Source: Rhodococcus sp. P-2 (lineage in GTDB: Bacteria > Actinomycetota > Actinomycetes > Mycobacteriales > Mycobacteriaceae). Taken from it: DNA of 64,000 bases. Below, piece after piece: positions 1 to 8,370 of the stretch. Made by a program: the position numbers and the translations under genes. Position 1 is the stretch's first letter, and the number at the start of each line of letters is the position of its first letter. Location of the stretch: positions 3,224,001 through 3,288,000 of the forward strand of contig NZ_CP066779.1 of NCBI RefSeq assembly GCF_016598535.1, read 5' to 3'. The notes under the pieces are model-generated. The model did no database searches, was not told where the DNA came from, and saw only the letters and a program-made list of their open reading frames with translations.

Positions 1-1928
1 TGATCCGTGTGATGGAGGAGCGCATCTCGGCGCTCTACAAGGGCGACATCATTCCCGGATTCGTTCACACCTCGATAGGTCAAGAGGCATGCGCGGTGGG
101 GGCTCTCACTCATGCGCGGGTCAGTGACGTCATCACCTCGACGCACCGCGGGCACGGTCATGTTCTGGCCAAAGGTCTCGAGCCCGACCGGATGATGGCG
201 GAGTTGATGGGAAAGGTCACCGGGGCCAACAACGGCCGGGGCGGTTCGATGCACGTCGCCGATCCCCGCCTGGGAATCTTCGGTGCGAACGGCATCGTGG
301 GCGCAGGGTTGCCGATCGCCCTCGGTGCGGCTTTCGCTGCCAAGGATCGCGGTGAGGGTGATCTGGTCGTGGCGTTCTTCGGTGACGGGGCGATCGCGAC
401 CGGCGCGTTCCACGAGGCGATGAACATGGCCGCGCTGTGGAAACTGCCGATCATCTTCCTTTGCGAGAACAATGGGTTCTCGGAGTTCTCCTCGACGGCG
501 GATCAGCATCCGGTCCCGATCTCTGCGCGCGCAGCGGGATACGGAATGGAATCGATCACGCTGGCAGGCAACGACGTCGAGGCAGTCGCCGACGGTATTC
601 GGCCGGTGTACGCGCAGGTGCGAGGCGGCAGTGGTCCGGTGTTCGTCGAGGTCACGACCCTGCGGGTGCACGGGCACTACGAGGGCGATCCGCAGGTGTA
701 CCGCGACAAGGACGAGATGGCCCGAGGCATTCTCGCGGCCGATCCACTGACGGTGACGCGGGGCCGACTTCGGGAGCGAGGCATCGGGGACGATGTCCTC
801 GATCTGGTGGACAAGCGGGTGAGGGCGGTGGTCGACGAGGCGGAGCGTTTCGCGCGGGCGTCGCCGCAACCGGAGGCGTCGAGCGTGATGGAGTACATCT
901 ATTCACCGCGACGTGTCTATCCGCCGGGCCACCTCGACGTGAGTATCGACGCGGGTGGTGCAGCGGTGTCGCAGTCCAAGATCATCAAAGCCGCGCTCGA
1001 CGACTCCCTGGGGGCGGATCCGGATGTGTTTCTTGCCGGTATCGATGTTGCCGGCGGGAATGTTTTCGGTCTGACCAGGGGATTGGCCGCGAAGTATCCG
1101 GGGCGGGTGTTCGATACTCCGATCTCGGAATCGGCGATCATGGGCCTTGCCGTCGGCTCCGCGATGGCAGGCCGAAGACCTGTCGTGGAACTGATGTACC
1201 TCGATTTTCTCGGGGTGTGTCTGGATCAACTGATGAATCAGGCGGCGAAGTTGCGGTTCATGACGGGCGGCGCAGCCAGTCTGCCGTTGGTGGTGCGGAC
1301 GCAGTTCGGTTCCGGCAGATCGTCGGGTGGCCAGCATTCGCAGAGTCTCGAAGCGCTGTTGGCGCACATCCCTGGACTGACTGTGCTCATGCCCAGTTCG
1401 GGCGCCGATGCGTACGGCCTGCTGCGGGCAGCGATCGAGGACGACAACCCCGTGATGTTCATCGAACATCGACTGCTGTACGAGAAGAAAAATTTGTTGC
1501 CGAGCAAGGATTTTCGGGTTCCGATCGGAAAGGCGGCGGTGACGAGGCCAGGGTCGGACGTCACCATTGTCTCGTGGTCGAGGATGGCGATGCACGCTTT
1601 GATTGCGGCGCAGTCGTTGGCAGACGAAGGGATCGATGCGGAGGTCATCGATCTACGAACGATTGCTCCACTCGATCGGGAGACCATTCTCGAATCCTTC
1701 GGTCGGACCAACCGGATGGTCATTGCTCAGGAAGCGGTGGTGGACTTCGGCGTCGGAGCCGAGATCGCAGCGTTGGCAGTAGATTCCGGATTCTACTCGC
1801 TGGACGCCCCGGTGGTACGGGTGGGAGCACGGTACGCACCCGCACCCTATGCGCCGGTGCTCGAACGTGAGTGGGAAGTCGGGCCTGACGACATCGTTGC
1901 AGCTGTTCGGCGGGTGATGTCATGCTGA
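1..1928 (+). CDS. Thiamine-diphosphate 2-oxoacid dehydrogenase E1, alpha-beta fusion (5' truncated)
   Basis: The protein is the decarboxylating E1 component of a 2-oxoacid or acetoin dehydrogenase complex with alpha and beta chains fused. The alpha half (residues 1 to about 300) has the H-T/S-IGQEA substrate loop and the thiamine diphosphate motif that starts GDGAIATGAFHEA and ends in ENN. The beta half (about 315-639) carries the FDTPISESA and GGQHSQSLEA segments. The reading frame is open to the left edge and the visible start (IRVMEERISALYKG) already lies inside the E1-alpha fold, so the true start is upstream. It overlaps the following ligase by 7 bases. No E2 or E3 gene is in the window, so the substrate cannot be assigned; acetoin-type or branched-chain are both possible. 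Confidence 0.85.
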   Translation, partial: IRVMEERISALYKGDIIPGFVHTSIGQEACAVGALTHARVSDVITSTHRGHGHVLAKGLEPDRMMAELMGKVTGANNGRGGSMHVADPRLGIFGANGIVGAGLPIALGAAFAAKDRGEGDLVVAFFGDGAIATGAFHEAMNMAALWKLPIIFLCENNGFSEFSSTADQHPVPISARAAGYGMESITLAGNDVEAVADGIRPVYAQVRGGSGPVFVEVTTLRVHGHYEGDPQVYRDKDEMARGILAADPLTVTRGRLRERGIGDDVLDLVDKRVRAVVDEAERFARASPQPEASSVMEYIYSPRRVYPPGHLDVSIDAGGAAVSQSKIIKAALDDSLGADPDVFLAGIDVAGGNVFGLTRGLAAKYPGRVFDTPISESAIMGLAVGSAMAGRRPVVELMYLDFLGVCLDQLMNQAAKLRFMTGGAASLPLVVRTQFGSGRSSGGQHSQSLEALLAHIPGLTVLMPSSGADAYGLLRAAIEDDNPVMFIEHRLLYEKKNLLPSKDFRVPIGKAAVTRPGSDVTIVSWSRMAMHALIAAQSLADEGIDAEVIDLRTIAPLDRETILESFGRTNRMVIAQEAVVDFGVGAEIAALAVDSGFYSLDAPVVRVGARYAPAPYAPVLEREWEVGPDDIVAAVRRVMSC

Positions 1929-3544
1929 GCGCTACCCGTCCGCGGGCGATGACCGGCGGAGGTCCGGTGCTGCCTGAGATGCTTCTCGATGCTCTGCATC
2001 GAGATCCCGAGGCACTGGCCCTTGTCGATGGCAGTGCGCGGTGGACGTACCGGGCATTGGTGGACGCTTCGACGAGATTTGCAGGCGCGCTGCATAAATC
2101 AGGGTTCGAGCCTGGAGAAGTGGTACTCGTTCAGCTGCCGAACTGGTGGGAATCCGTGGTTGCGGCCTGGGGTACATGGCTTGCCGGCGGCATTCTCCTT
2201 CCGGTAGTCCCGATCTACCGCGCACACGAGTTGTCCTTCATCATCGAGCAAGCTGAGCCGACGGTGATCGTCGCCCCGCAGGAATACCGCGGATATCGTC
2301 ACGTCGAGCAATTCGGGACCGTACTCCGTGATCTGGGCCGAGAGATTCTTCTCGTGGAAGCTCGCGGCGAAGGTGGGTTGCGGCGCACCACGTTCGACGA
2401 CTTTCTGGACTTCGGGACGGCGTCGAACAGGCCCGACCGCCACGCGGATCCCGACGATGTCGCCCTCGTTCTCTACACGTCCGGAACCACTTCGGCTCCG
2501 AAAGGCGTTCTGCACACTCACCGGACCCTGATGGCCGAGAGTTCGAGCATGATTGCGCACTGCGGCGTGGATTCGCACGATCGAATCTTCATGCCTTCGC
2601 CGTTGCCCCACATCACCGGGATTTCGTATGCGGTCGTCCTGCCGGCAGCGGCAGCCTGCTCGACGGTTCTGATGCAACGGTGGAATCCTGACGAGGCGGT
2701 TGCGTTGATCGAGCGCGAACAATGCACGTTCACCGTGAGCGCGACACCGTTTCTCCGTGGTCTTGCCGACGCGTACGAGAGTGGCGAATATCGACGATCC
2801 CAGCTGACCCGATTCGTGTGTGGTGGGGCCGGGATTCCGCCCGAGTTGGTGCGCCGGGCCCATCGCGTGATGGGGACAGCGGTTGTACGTACCTACGGAT
2901 CGACGGAACTTCCGACTCTCGTCATGGGTGATCCTTTCGGTGACATCGATTTGCAGGCCGAGGACGAAGGGGCTGTGATCGGGGGAAACGAATTCCGGCT
3001 CGGCGAAGACGACGAGCTGTTGGTGCGGGGTCCGGAACTGTTCGTCGGCTACGTCGACAGCTCGATCAACGCGGAATCGTTCACCGACGACGGCTTTTTC
3101 CGAACCGGCGACGTAGCCGCCGTGGACGGACCCGGTCAGATCCGGATCACGTCGCGAATCAAAGACATCATCAATCGGGGCGGAGAGAAATTCAGTGCTG
3201 CCGACATCGAGTGGGCCCTCGAGGCTCATCCCAACGTCGGAGAGGTGGCAGTGGTCGGGTATCCGGACGAGGAACTGGGGGAGCGCGCGTGCGCCTTCGT
3301 CGTTCCGGAGGGTGAACCACCAAGCGTTCGAGACCTGCGGATCTTCTTGCTGTCCGAAGGATTCGCTGTTCAGAAGGCTCCGGAGAGAGTCGAGACTGTC
3401 GCGTCTCTTCCTCGGACGGAGAGTGGGAAGGTTCAGAAGTTTCTCCTGCGTCGAGCGTTAGGCTTGGGCTCCGCACAGGCGGTCCCCGAGACCTACGGAA
3501 GCGAGTTCGGACATGACGGCAACCGGCGCAAAGCCACCTCGTAG
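1922..3544 (+). CDS. Class I adenylate-forming acyl-CoA ligase
   Basis: This 540-residue enzyme should activate a carboxylic acid with ATP and load it on CoA. The P-loop-like motif A5-type segment LYTSGTTSAPKG lies near residue 182, the YGSTE motif near 325, and the C-terminal hinge and catalytic lysine region SRIKDIINRGGEK and TESGKVQK are present. The ATG overlaps the stop of the upstream E1 gene, so the two are translationally coupled. The pairing suggests one pathway in which the acid substrate or product of the dehydrogenase is converted to its CoA ester. The substrate cannot be read from the sequence. The 3' end overlaps the next gene by 32 bases. Confidence 0.85.
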   Translation: MLSATRPRAMTGGGPVLPEMLLDALHRDPEALALVDGSARWTYRALVDASTRFAGALHKSGFEPGEVVLVQLPNWWESVVAAWGTWLAGGILLPVVPIYRAHELSFIIEQAEPTVIVAPQEYRGYRHVEQFGTVLRDLGREILLVEARGEGGLRRTTFDDFLDFGTASNRPDRHADPDDVALVLYTSGTTSAPKGVLHTHRTLMAESSSMIAHCGVDSHDRIFMPSPLPHITGISYAVVLPAAAACSTVLMQRWNPDEAVALIEREQCTFTVSATPFLRGLADAYESGEYRRSQLTRFVCGGAGIPPELVRRAHRVMGTAVVRTYGSTELPTLVMGDPFGDIDLQAEDEGAVIGGNEFRLGEDDELLVRGPELFVGYVDSSINAESFTDDGFFRTGDVAAVDGPGQIRITSRIKDIINRGGEKFSAADIEWALEAHPNVGEVAVVGYPDEELGERACAFVVPEGEPPSVRDLRIFLLSEGFAVQKAPERVETVASLPRTESGKVQKFLLRRALGLGSAQAVPETYGSEFGHDGNRRKATS

Positions 3545-4268
3545 GGCGGCTGAGTCGACAGCGGCTGCATCGAAGAAATCGCAACCGCGCAAGACGACTC
3601 CCCCAAAGGCGACGGCACAGAAGAAGTCGGCACAGAAGAAGTCGGCACAGAAGTCGGCGCCGGCCAAGGTGGCGGCGCGCAAACAGAAGGCGGAGGACAA
3701 CGGTTTGGGGACGTCGGTAGGCAAGACGGTTCGTGCCGAACGCACGCGACAGGGAATCCCGGTTCGCGAATTGGCGAGGCGGCTCGGCGTATCGCCGTCC
3801 TTCCTGTCGCAGTTCGAACTGGGGCAGAGTCAGGCCGCGGTGAACACGCTTTTTGCGATCGCGACCGAACTCAACCTGTCGCTGGACGTGCTGCTGGGCA
3901 ACAGCGTCGATCCGGAACGTGAATCCGCATCCGAAACGAAGACTCACGAACCGCGGATCTCCGACTGCCTCACCTTTCGGTCGGGTGTTCGCTGGCAACG
4001 GTTGGCGAACACTCCCGCCAACCATCACGTCCAGTTCCTCCTCACGGAGTACGAGCCCGGCGCCGACTCCGCGCCGGGCGATGCACCGCAGACCCATTCG
4101 GGTGACGACTACGGGTACGTGCTCGAAGGGACTTTGACTATCGACATCGACGGAATGCGTCGGCTGCTCAAGTCGGGTGAAGCGATCCACCTGGTCGGGA
4201 ACGTTCCCCACCGGTTGCGCAACGAGACAGACGAGACGGTCAAGGCGATCTGGTTCGTCCTGGGCTGA
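3513..4268 (+). CDS. XRE-family regulator with C-terminal cupin
   Basis: A transcription regulator of the HTH_3 plus cupin_2 class. The first about 65 residues are a Lys/Ala/Pro-rich basic tail with a repeated KKSAQ pattern resembling histone H1-like tails. The helix-turn-helix spans roughly residues 70-125 (VRELARRLGVSPSFLSQFE), and the cupin barrel is at about 160-250 (GDDYGYVLEGTL, GEAIHLVGNVPHR). Known family members sense small acids or amines through the cupin. Its start lies 32 bases inside the ligase gene, so it is probably the local regulator of this catabolic operon. The basic tail is unusual for this family. Confidence 0.82.
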   Translation: MTATGAKPPRRAAESTAAASKKSQPRKTTPPKATAQKKSAQKKSAQKSAPAKVAARKQKAEDNGLGTSVGKTVRAERTRQGIPVRELARRLGVSPSFLSQFELGQSQAAVNTLFAIATELNLSLDVLLGNSVDPERESASETKTHEPRISDCLTFRSGVRWQRLANTPANHHVQFLLTEYEPGADSAPGDAPQTHSGDDYGYVLEGTLTIDIDGMRRLLKSGEAIHLVGNVPHRLRNETDETVKAIWFVLG

Positions 4269-4339
4269 GTAACCGGGTGCGGTGCACTGGGTGTGATGCC
4301 ACTGGGTGTGACGCCGATCTCGATTCAACTTAGGCAATC

Positions 4340-4373
4340 CTTTTCTTGACTAATTCCAGAAAAGCGGCATACT
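4340..4373 (+). promoter_or_regulatory. furA promoter with FurA-type operator
   Basis: A perfect inverted repeat CTTTTCT / AGAAAAG (4340-4346 and 4358-4364, 11-nt spacer) overlaps a -35 element TTGACT (4346-4351). With a 16-bp spacer it is followed by CATACT (4368-4373). The predicted start site falls at or next to the furA ATG at 4381, so the mRNA is probably leaderless. FurA autorepression at an AT-rich operator upstream of furA-katG is established in mycobacteria; assignment here is by analogy. Confidence 0.7.
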
Positions 4374-4380
4374 GGGAAAC

Positions 4381-4935
4381 ATGCGAGACGGAGAGCATGA
4401 CTTCGACCCCCGAGCGCAACTGCGCGCCGTCGGGTTGAGGGTCACTGCTCCGCGCCTCGCCGTGCTGGATGCGGTTACAGCCCAACCGCATTCAGACGCC
4501 GATTCTGTTGCAGCACTCGTGCGGCAGCAGCTCGGATCGGTATCCACACAGGCCGTTTACGACGTGCTGAAGGCATGCGTGAACGCAGGATTGCTGCGAC
4601 GCATCGAGCCGGCGGGTTCACCCGCCCGGTTCGAGACGAGAACTGGTGACAACCACCATCACCTCGTCTGTCGCGGCTGTGGCAAGGTCGTCGACGTCGA
4701 TTGTGTTGTCGGCCAAGCTCCCTGCCTCGAACCTTCCGATAATCACGGCTTCGAAATCGACGAAGCCGAGGTCGTGTTCTGGGGCCGTTGCGAAGATTGC
4801 CTGAAGAAGTCTGCCGAATCCGACACCGCGTCGGACACGGTCTCGCAGAATCGAATTGATGCGTCCAGAACCTCCGAGCCAGCCCCTTCGCATGCAGCCC
4901 ATGCGTTCGGCTCGGATGCAGCCCCGCTCCTCTGA
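4381..4935 (+). CDS. furA: Fur-family regulator FurA
   Basis: A 184-residue Fur/PerR-type metalloregulator that should repress itself and the adjacent catalase until peroxide or metal changes release it. The winged helix occupies roughly residues 10-85. The metal region [10 protein letters not shown], followed by VDVDC, gives the characteristic histidine cluster and first CxxC pair, with a second pair CEDC near residue 135. The C-terminal about 45 residues are a Ser/Asp-rich tail without homology that I recognise. The gene is 31 bp upstream of the catalase, as in the furA-kat operons of other actinobacteria. In mycobacteria the partner is usually katG; here it is a monofunctional catalase. 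Confidence 0.92.
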   Translation: MRDGEHDFDPRAQLRAVGLRVTAPRLAVLDAVTAQPHSDADSVAALVRQQLGSVSTQAVYDVLKACVNAGLLRRIEPAGSPARFETRTGDNHHHLVCRGCGKVVDVDCVVGQAPCLEPSDNHGFEIDEAEVVFWGRCEDCLKKSAESDTASDTVSQNRIDASRTSEPAPSHAAHAFGSDAAPLL

Positions 4936-4966
4936 CGCCCAGCCCACAACGCTAGGAGGCTTCGCC

Positions 4967-6418
4967 ATGACCAAGCCCACCACCAACAATTTCGGTATCG
5001 CGGTCGCAAGTGATGACGAATCGCTGACCGCGGGTATTCAGGGGCCGGTGCTCCTTCATGACCACTACCTGATCGAGAAGCTCGCGCAGTTCAACCGCGA
5101 GCGTGTCCCGGAGCGCATCGTCCACGCCAAGGGCGGCGGCGCTTTCGGTGAACTCGTCATCACACACGACGTCAGCAAGTACACGAAGGCCGCGTTCCTG
5201 CAGCCGGGTAAGAAGACCGAGTCGCTCGTCCGCTTCTCCACCGTCGCCGGTGAGCAGGGCAGCCCGGACACCTGGCGCGATCCGCGCGGTTTTGCGATGA
5301 AGTTCTACACCGAAGAGGGAAACTACGACCTCGTCGGCAACAACACCCCGGTGTTCTTCATCAAGGACGCGATCAAGTTCCCCGACTTCATTCGTTCGCA
5401 GAAGCGACTGCCGGGTTCCGGCCTTCGTGACCACGACATGCAGTGGGACTTCTGGACGCTGCGTCCCGAGACTGCTCACCAGGTGACCTGGCTGATGGGT
5501 GACCGCGGTATCCCGAAGACCTGGCGCAACATGGACGGTTTCGGATCGCACACCTACCAGTGGGTCAACGCTGCGGGTGAACGCTTCTGGGTGAAGTACC
5601 ACTTCAAGACCGATCAGGGCATCGAATTCCTGACGCAAGCCGAGGCAGACAGCCTCGCCGGTAGCGATCCCGACTACCACCGTGCGGATCTGTACAACGC
5701 CATCGAGGCCGGCAATTTCCCGAGTTGGACCCTCAAGGTCCAGATCATGCCCGTCGACGAGGCCGAAGGCTACCGCTTCAACCCGTTCGACCTCACCAAG
5801 GTTTGGTCTCAGAAGGACTACCCGCTGATCGAGGTCGGCAAGTGGACGCTCAACCGCAACCCGGAGAACTTCTTCGCGCAGATCGAGCAGGCGTCGTTCG
5901 AGCCGTCGAACGTGGTGCCCGGCATCGGATTCAGCCCGGACAAGATGCTTCTCGGCCGCGTCTTCTCCTACGCCGACGCACATCGTTACCGTATCGGCAC
6001 CAACTACGCCGACCTGCCGGTCAACGCCCCGAAGAACGAGGTGAACTCCTACTCCAAGGAGGGCGCCATGCGGTACAGCTTCAATTCCCCGTCGACGCCG
6101 GTGTACGCACCGAACTCGTACGGCGGACCGCATGCCGATCCGTCGGTTGCCGGTGACGAAGGACTGTGGGCGTTCGACGGCAAGGCAGTGCGCGCCGGAT
6201 ACATCGAGCACGCCGAAGACGGCGACTTCACGCAAGCCGGAACGCTGGTTCGTGAGGTTCTCGACGACGCTGCTCGTGAGCGCCTGGTGAGCAACATCGT
6301 CGGCCACGCTCTTGCGGGCGTCAGTGAAGAAGTTCTGCTGCGTGTCTTCGAATACTGGAAGAACGTCGACGCTGATTTGGGTAAGCGAGTCGAAGAGGGT
6401 GTACGCGCAGGTCAGTGA
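4967..6418 (+). CDS. katA: Monofunctional heme catalase KatA
   Basis: This 483-residue small-subunit catalase dismutates hydrogen peroxide. The distal histidine lies in RIVHAKG (about H53), the distal asparagine in NNTPVFF, and the proximal heme tyrosine in the [12 protein letters not shown] motif. The start was chosen at the ATG 4967 because AGGAGG sits 7 nt before it and the protein then has the usual length. An upstream in-frame extension would run back into furA. Co-transcription with furA is likely. A factor-independent terminator follows at 6454. Confidence 0.96.
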   Translation: MTKPTTNNFGIAVASDDESLTAGIQGPVLLHDHYLIEKLAQFNRERVPERIVHAKGGGAFGELVITHDVSKYTKAAFLQPGKKTESLVRFSTVAGEQGSPDTWRDPRGFAMKFYTEEGNYDLVGNNTPVFFIKDAIKFPDFIRSQKRLPGSGLRDHDMQWDFWTLRPETAHQVTWLMGDRGIPKTWRNMDGFGSHTYQWVNAAGERFWVKYHFKTDQGIEFLTQAEADSLAGSDPDYHRADLYNAIEAGNFPSWTLKVQIMPVDEAEGYRFNPFDLTKVWSQKDYPLIEVGKWTLNRNPENFFAQIEQASFEPSNVVPGIGFSPDKMLLGRVFSYADAHRYRIGTNYADLPVNAPKNEVNSYSKEGAMRYSFNSPSTPVYAPNSYGGPHADPSVAGDEGLWAFDGKAVRAGYIEHAEDGDFTQAGTLVREVLDDAARERLVSNIVGHALAGVSEEVLLRVFEYWKNVDADLGKRVEEGVRAGQ

Positions 6419-6453
6419 CCCGCTGACATGAGCATCGCCTAGGTGTACCGAAT

Positions 6454-6498
6454 GCGGACCGCTGCAAGGGAAATCACTTCCCCGCGGCGGTCCGTTTT
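6454..6498 (+). terminator. Rho-independent terminator after katA
   Basis: An 8-bp perfect stem CGGACCGC / GCGGTCCG (6455-6462 and 6487-6494) is followed by TTTT. It lies 36 bases after the katA stop codon. Confidence 0.75.
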
Positions 6499-6509
6499 CG
6501 TCTGCCCGA

Positions 6510-6569
6510 CTACAGCAGTGCGAACCAGTAGACGAAGCATGCGAGAAGAAACACAACTACTGACTCCAT
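6510..6569 (-). CDS. Possible 19-residue membrane micropeptide
   Basis: A short reading frame encodes MESVVVFLLACFVYWFALL and ends in TAG. AGGGG at 6577-6581 gives a Shine-Dalgarno 7 nt before the ATG, and the whole peptide is one hydrophobic helix with an N-terminal acidic residue. It lies between the katA terminator and the divergent HAD gene. The frame stays open upstream, but the upstream part has no hydrophobic or recognisable character. No family is recognised. The good ribosome site and membrane character support it; comparison with related genomes would decide. Confidence 0.4.
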   Translation of the reverse strand: MESVVVFLLACFVYWFALL

Positions 6570-6687
6570 GACGACACCCCTGTTCGACGTGCACTTCTGC
6601 TGTTCGCACTCTCCATGATCCGCTTCTCGAGCGGAGAATGCTCGGGGCACAAGTTTCGCGAACGGAAGTGTTGGGCAGTCAATTCCC

Positions 6688-7374
6688 ATGGCAATAGGTG
6701 CAGTTCTCTTCGACATCGACGGAACGCTCGTCGATTCCAACTATCTGCATGTAGAAGCGTGGTCACGAGCCTTCTTCGAGGTAGGTCGCCCGGTTGACGC
6801 GTGGCGGGTGCACCGCAGCATCGGGATGGACGGCGACCAACTGTTGGAGACGCTGCTCGGGGAAGACATCGACGGGTGCGGGCCGCGGGCCAAAGAACTT
6901 CACACCACGTACTACCGGCAGTCGGCCGACCGTCTCCGAGTGCTGCCGGGAGCGCGCGAGTTGATCCGCCGAGTTCACTCGCTCGGACTGCACGTGGTGC
7001 TCGCTACCTCGGCGCCTGACGACGAACTGAAGTTGCTTCGCCAGACGCTCGACATCGACGAAATGATCTACGCCGCCACCTCTTCGGAATCCGTCGAGGA
7101 GGCAAAACCTGATCCGGACCTGATCGAGGTCGCGCTCGCGAAGGCAGGTGTCGACGCGGGCGAGGCGGTCATGGTCGGGGATGCCGTCTGGGACATGAAG
7201 GCGGCGACATGGGCGGGCGTTGTGGCTGTGGGAGTGCGCAGCGGCGGCATGTCGACCGACGAACTCGAAGGCGCGGGTGCGGCGGCCGTGTACGACGACG
7301 CCCGCGACCTTCTCGACCACCTCGACGGCAGTGTGATCTCCGAACTCGTTTCAGGCCAAGATACCGGGAGTTGA
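6688..7374 (+). CDS. HAD-superfamily phosphatase, phosphoglycolate phosphatase-like
   Basis: A 228-residue haloacid dehalogenase hydrolase. Motif I DIDGTLVDS is at residues 9-17, motif II contains TSAPD near 110, the lysine motif is in EEAKPDPD, and motif IV is GDAVWDMKA. An alpha-helical C1 cap lies between motifs I and II, as in phosphoglycolate phosphatase and beta-phosphoglucomutase relatives. The physiological phosphate ester is not predictable. The stop codon is 6 nt from the next gene, so the two are probably co-transcribed. Confidence 0.82.
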   Translation: MAIGAVLFDIDGTLVDSNYLHVEAWSRAFFEVGRPVDAWRVHRSIGMDGDQLLETLLGEDIDGCGPRAKELHTTYYRQSADRLRVLPGARELIRRVHSLGLHVVLATSAPDDELKLLRQTLDIDEMIYAATSSESVEEAKPDPDLIEVALAKAGVDAGEAVMVGDAVWDMKAATWAGVVAVGVRSGGMSTDELEGAGAAAVYDDARDLLDHLDGSVISELVSGQDTGS

Positions 7375-7380
7375 TCAGTG

Positions 7381-8370
7381 ATGGCACGATTCGGCTACAC
7401 CTTGATGACGGAACAGGCAGGCCCGAAAGAACTGGTTCGCCATGCAGTTCGGGCCGAGGAAGTCGGCTTCGACTTCGAAGTGATGAGTGATCACTACTCG
7501 CCGTGGCTGACCGAGCAGGGGCATGCGCCCTATGCCTGGTCGGTGCTGGGGGCAGTCACCCACGCCACCGAGCGAGTCGGATTGATGACGTATGTGACGT
7601 GTCCGACCGTGAGGTACCACCCCGCCGTCGTCGCTCAGAAAGCCGCGACGATCCAGATCCTCGCGGACGGTCGCTTCACCCTGGGGTTGGGAAGTGGCGA
7701 GAGCCTGAACGAGCATGTGGTTGGCGAGGGTTGGCCGTCCATCGACACCCGCCAGGACATGCTGCAAGAGGCGGTGAGCATCATTCGCGCACTGCTCGCC
7801 GGAGATCTGGTGAGCTGGAAGGGGGAGTACTTCGACGTCCAGTCCGCCAGGATCTGGGATCTCCCGGAGAACCCGGTTCCTCTGGCGCTGGCCATGTCCG
7901 GAGACAAGTCCGTCGAGCGTTTCGGTCCGATGGCCGACGATCTGATTGCCGTGCAACCTGATTCGGATCTGGTGCACCAGTGGAAGCACGTGCACGGCCG
8001 GGCATACGGATTGGCTCCCGCAGGACGGACCATCGGTCAGATTCCGATCTCGTGGGACCCTGATCGCGACACGGCAATTGCCCGAGCTCATCAGCAGTTC
8101 CGCTGGTTCGGCGGAGGGTGGTCCGTGAACTCCGAACTACCGACGCCGGCGAGCTTCTCGGGTGCGACTCAGTTCGTGCGCAAAGAGGATGTGGCTGAAA
8201 GCATTCCGTGTGGTCCCGATCTGGATGTGATCGTCGAGGCGGTCAAGGCATACACGGACGCCGGATTCACCGATGTGGCACTGGTACAGATCGGTGGAGA
8301 TACCCAAGACCGATTCTTCGACGAGGCGGCCAAGCCGCTGCTCGAGGCTCTGCACGTCGAATTAGGTTGA
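7381..8370 (+). CDS. F420-dependent oxidoreductase, luciferase-like (TIGR03557-type)
   Basis: A 329-residue TIM-barrel protein of the luciferase-like monooxygenase superfamily, closest by eye to the F420-dependent G6PD-like subfamily (ARFGYTLMTEQ, VMSDHYSPW, TLGLGSGESLNEH). Family members use coenzyme F420H2 for hydride transfer. The ATG at 7381 is preferred over the GTG immediately before it, and GGGAG lies 10 nt upstream. The last 104 bases overlap the convergent histidine kinase gene. The substrate is unknown. Confidence 0.8.
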   Translation: MARFGYTLMTEQAGPKELVRHAVRAEEVGFDFEVMSDHYSPWLTEQGHAPYAWSVLGAVTHATERVGLMTYVTCPTVRYHPAVVAQKAATIQILADGRFTLGLGSGESLNEHVVGEGWPSIDTRQDMLQEAVSIIRALLAGDLVSWKGEYFDVQSARIWDLPENPVPLALAMSGDKSVERFGPMADDLIAVQPDSDLVHQWKHVHGRAYGLAPAGRTIGQIPISWDPDRDTAIARAHQQFRWFGGGWSVNSELPTPASFSGATQFVRKEDVAESIPCGPDLDVIVEAVKAYTDAGFTDVALVQIGGDTQDRFFDEAAKPLLEALHVELG

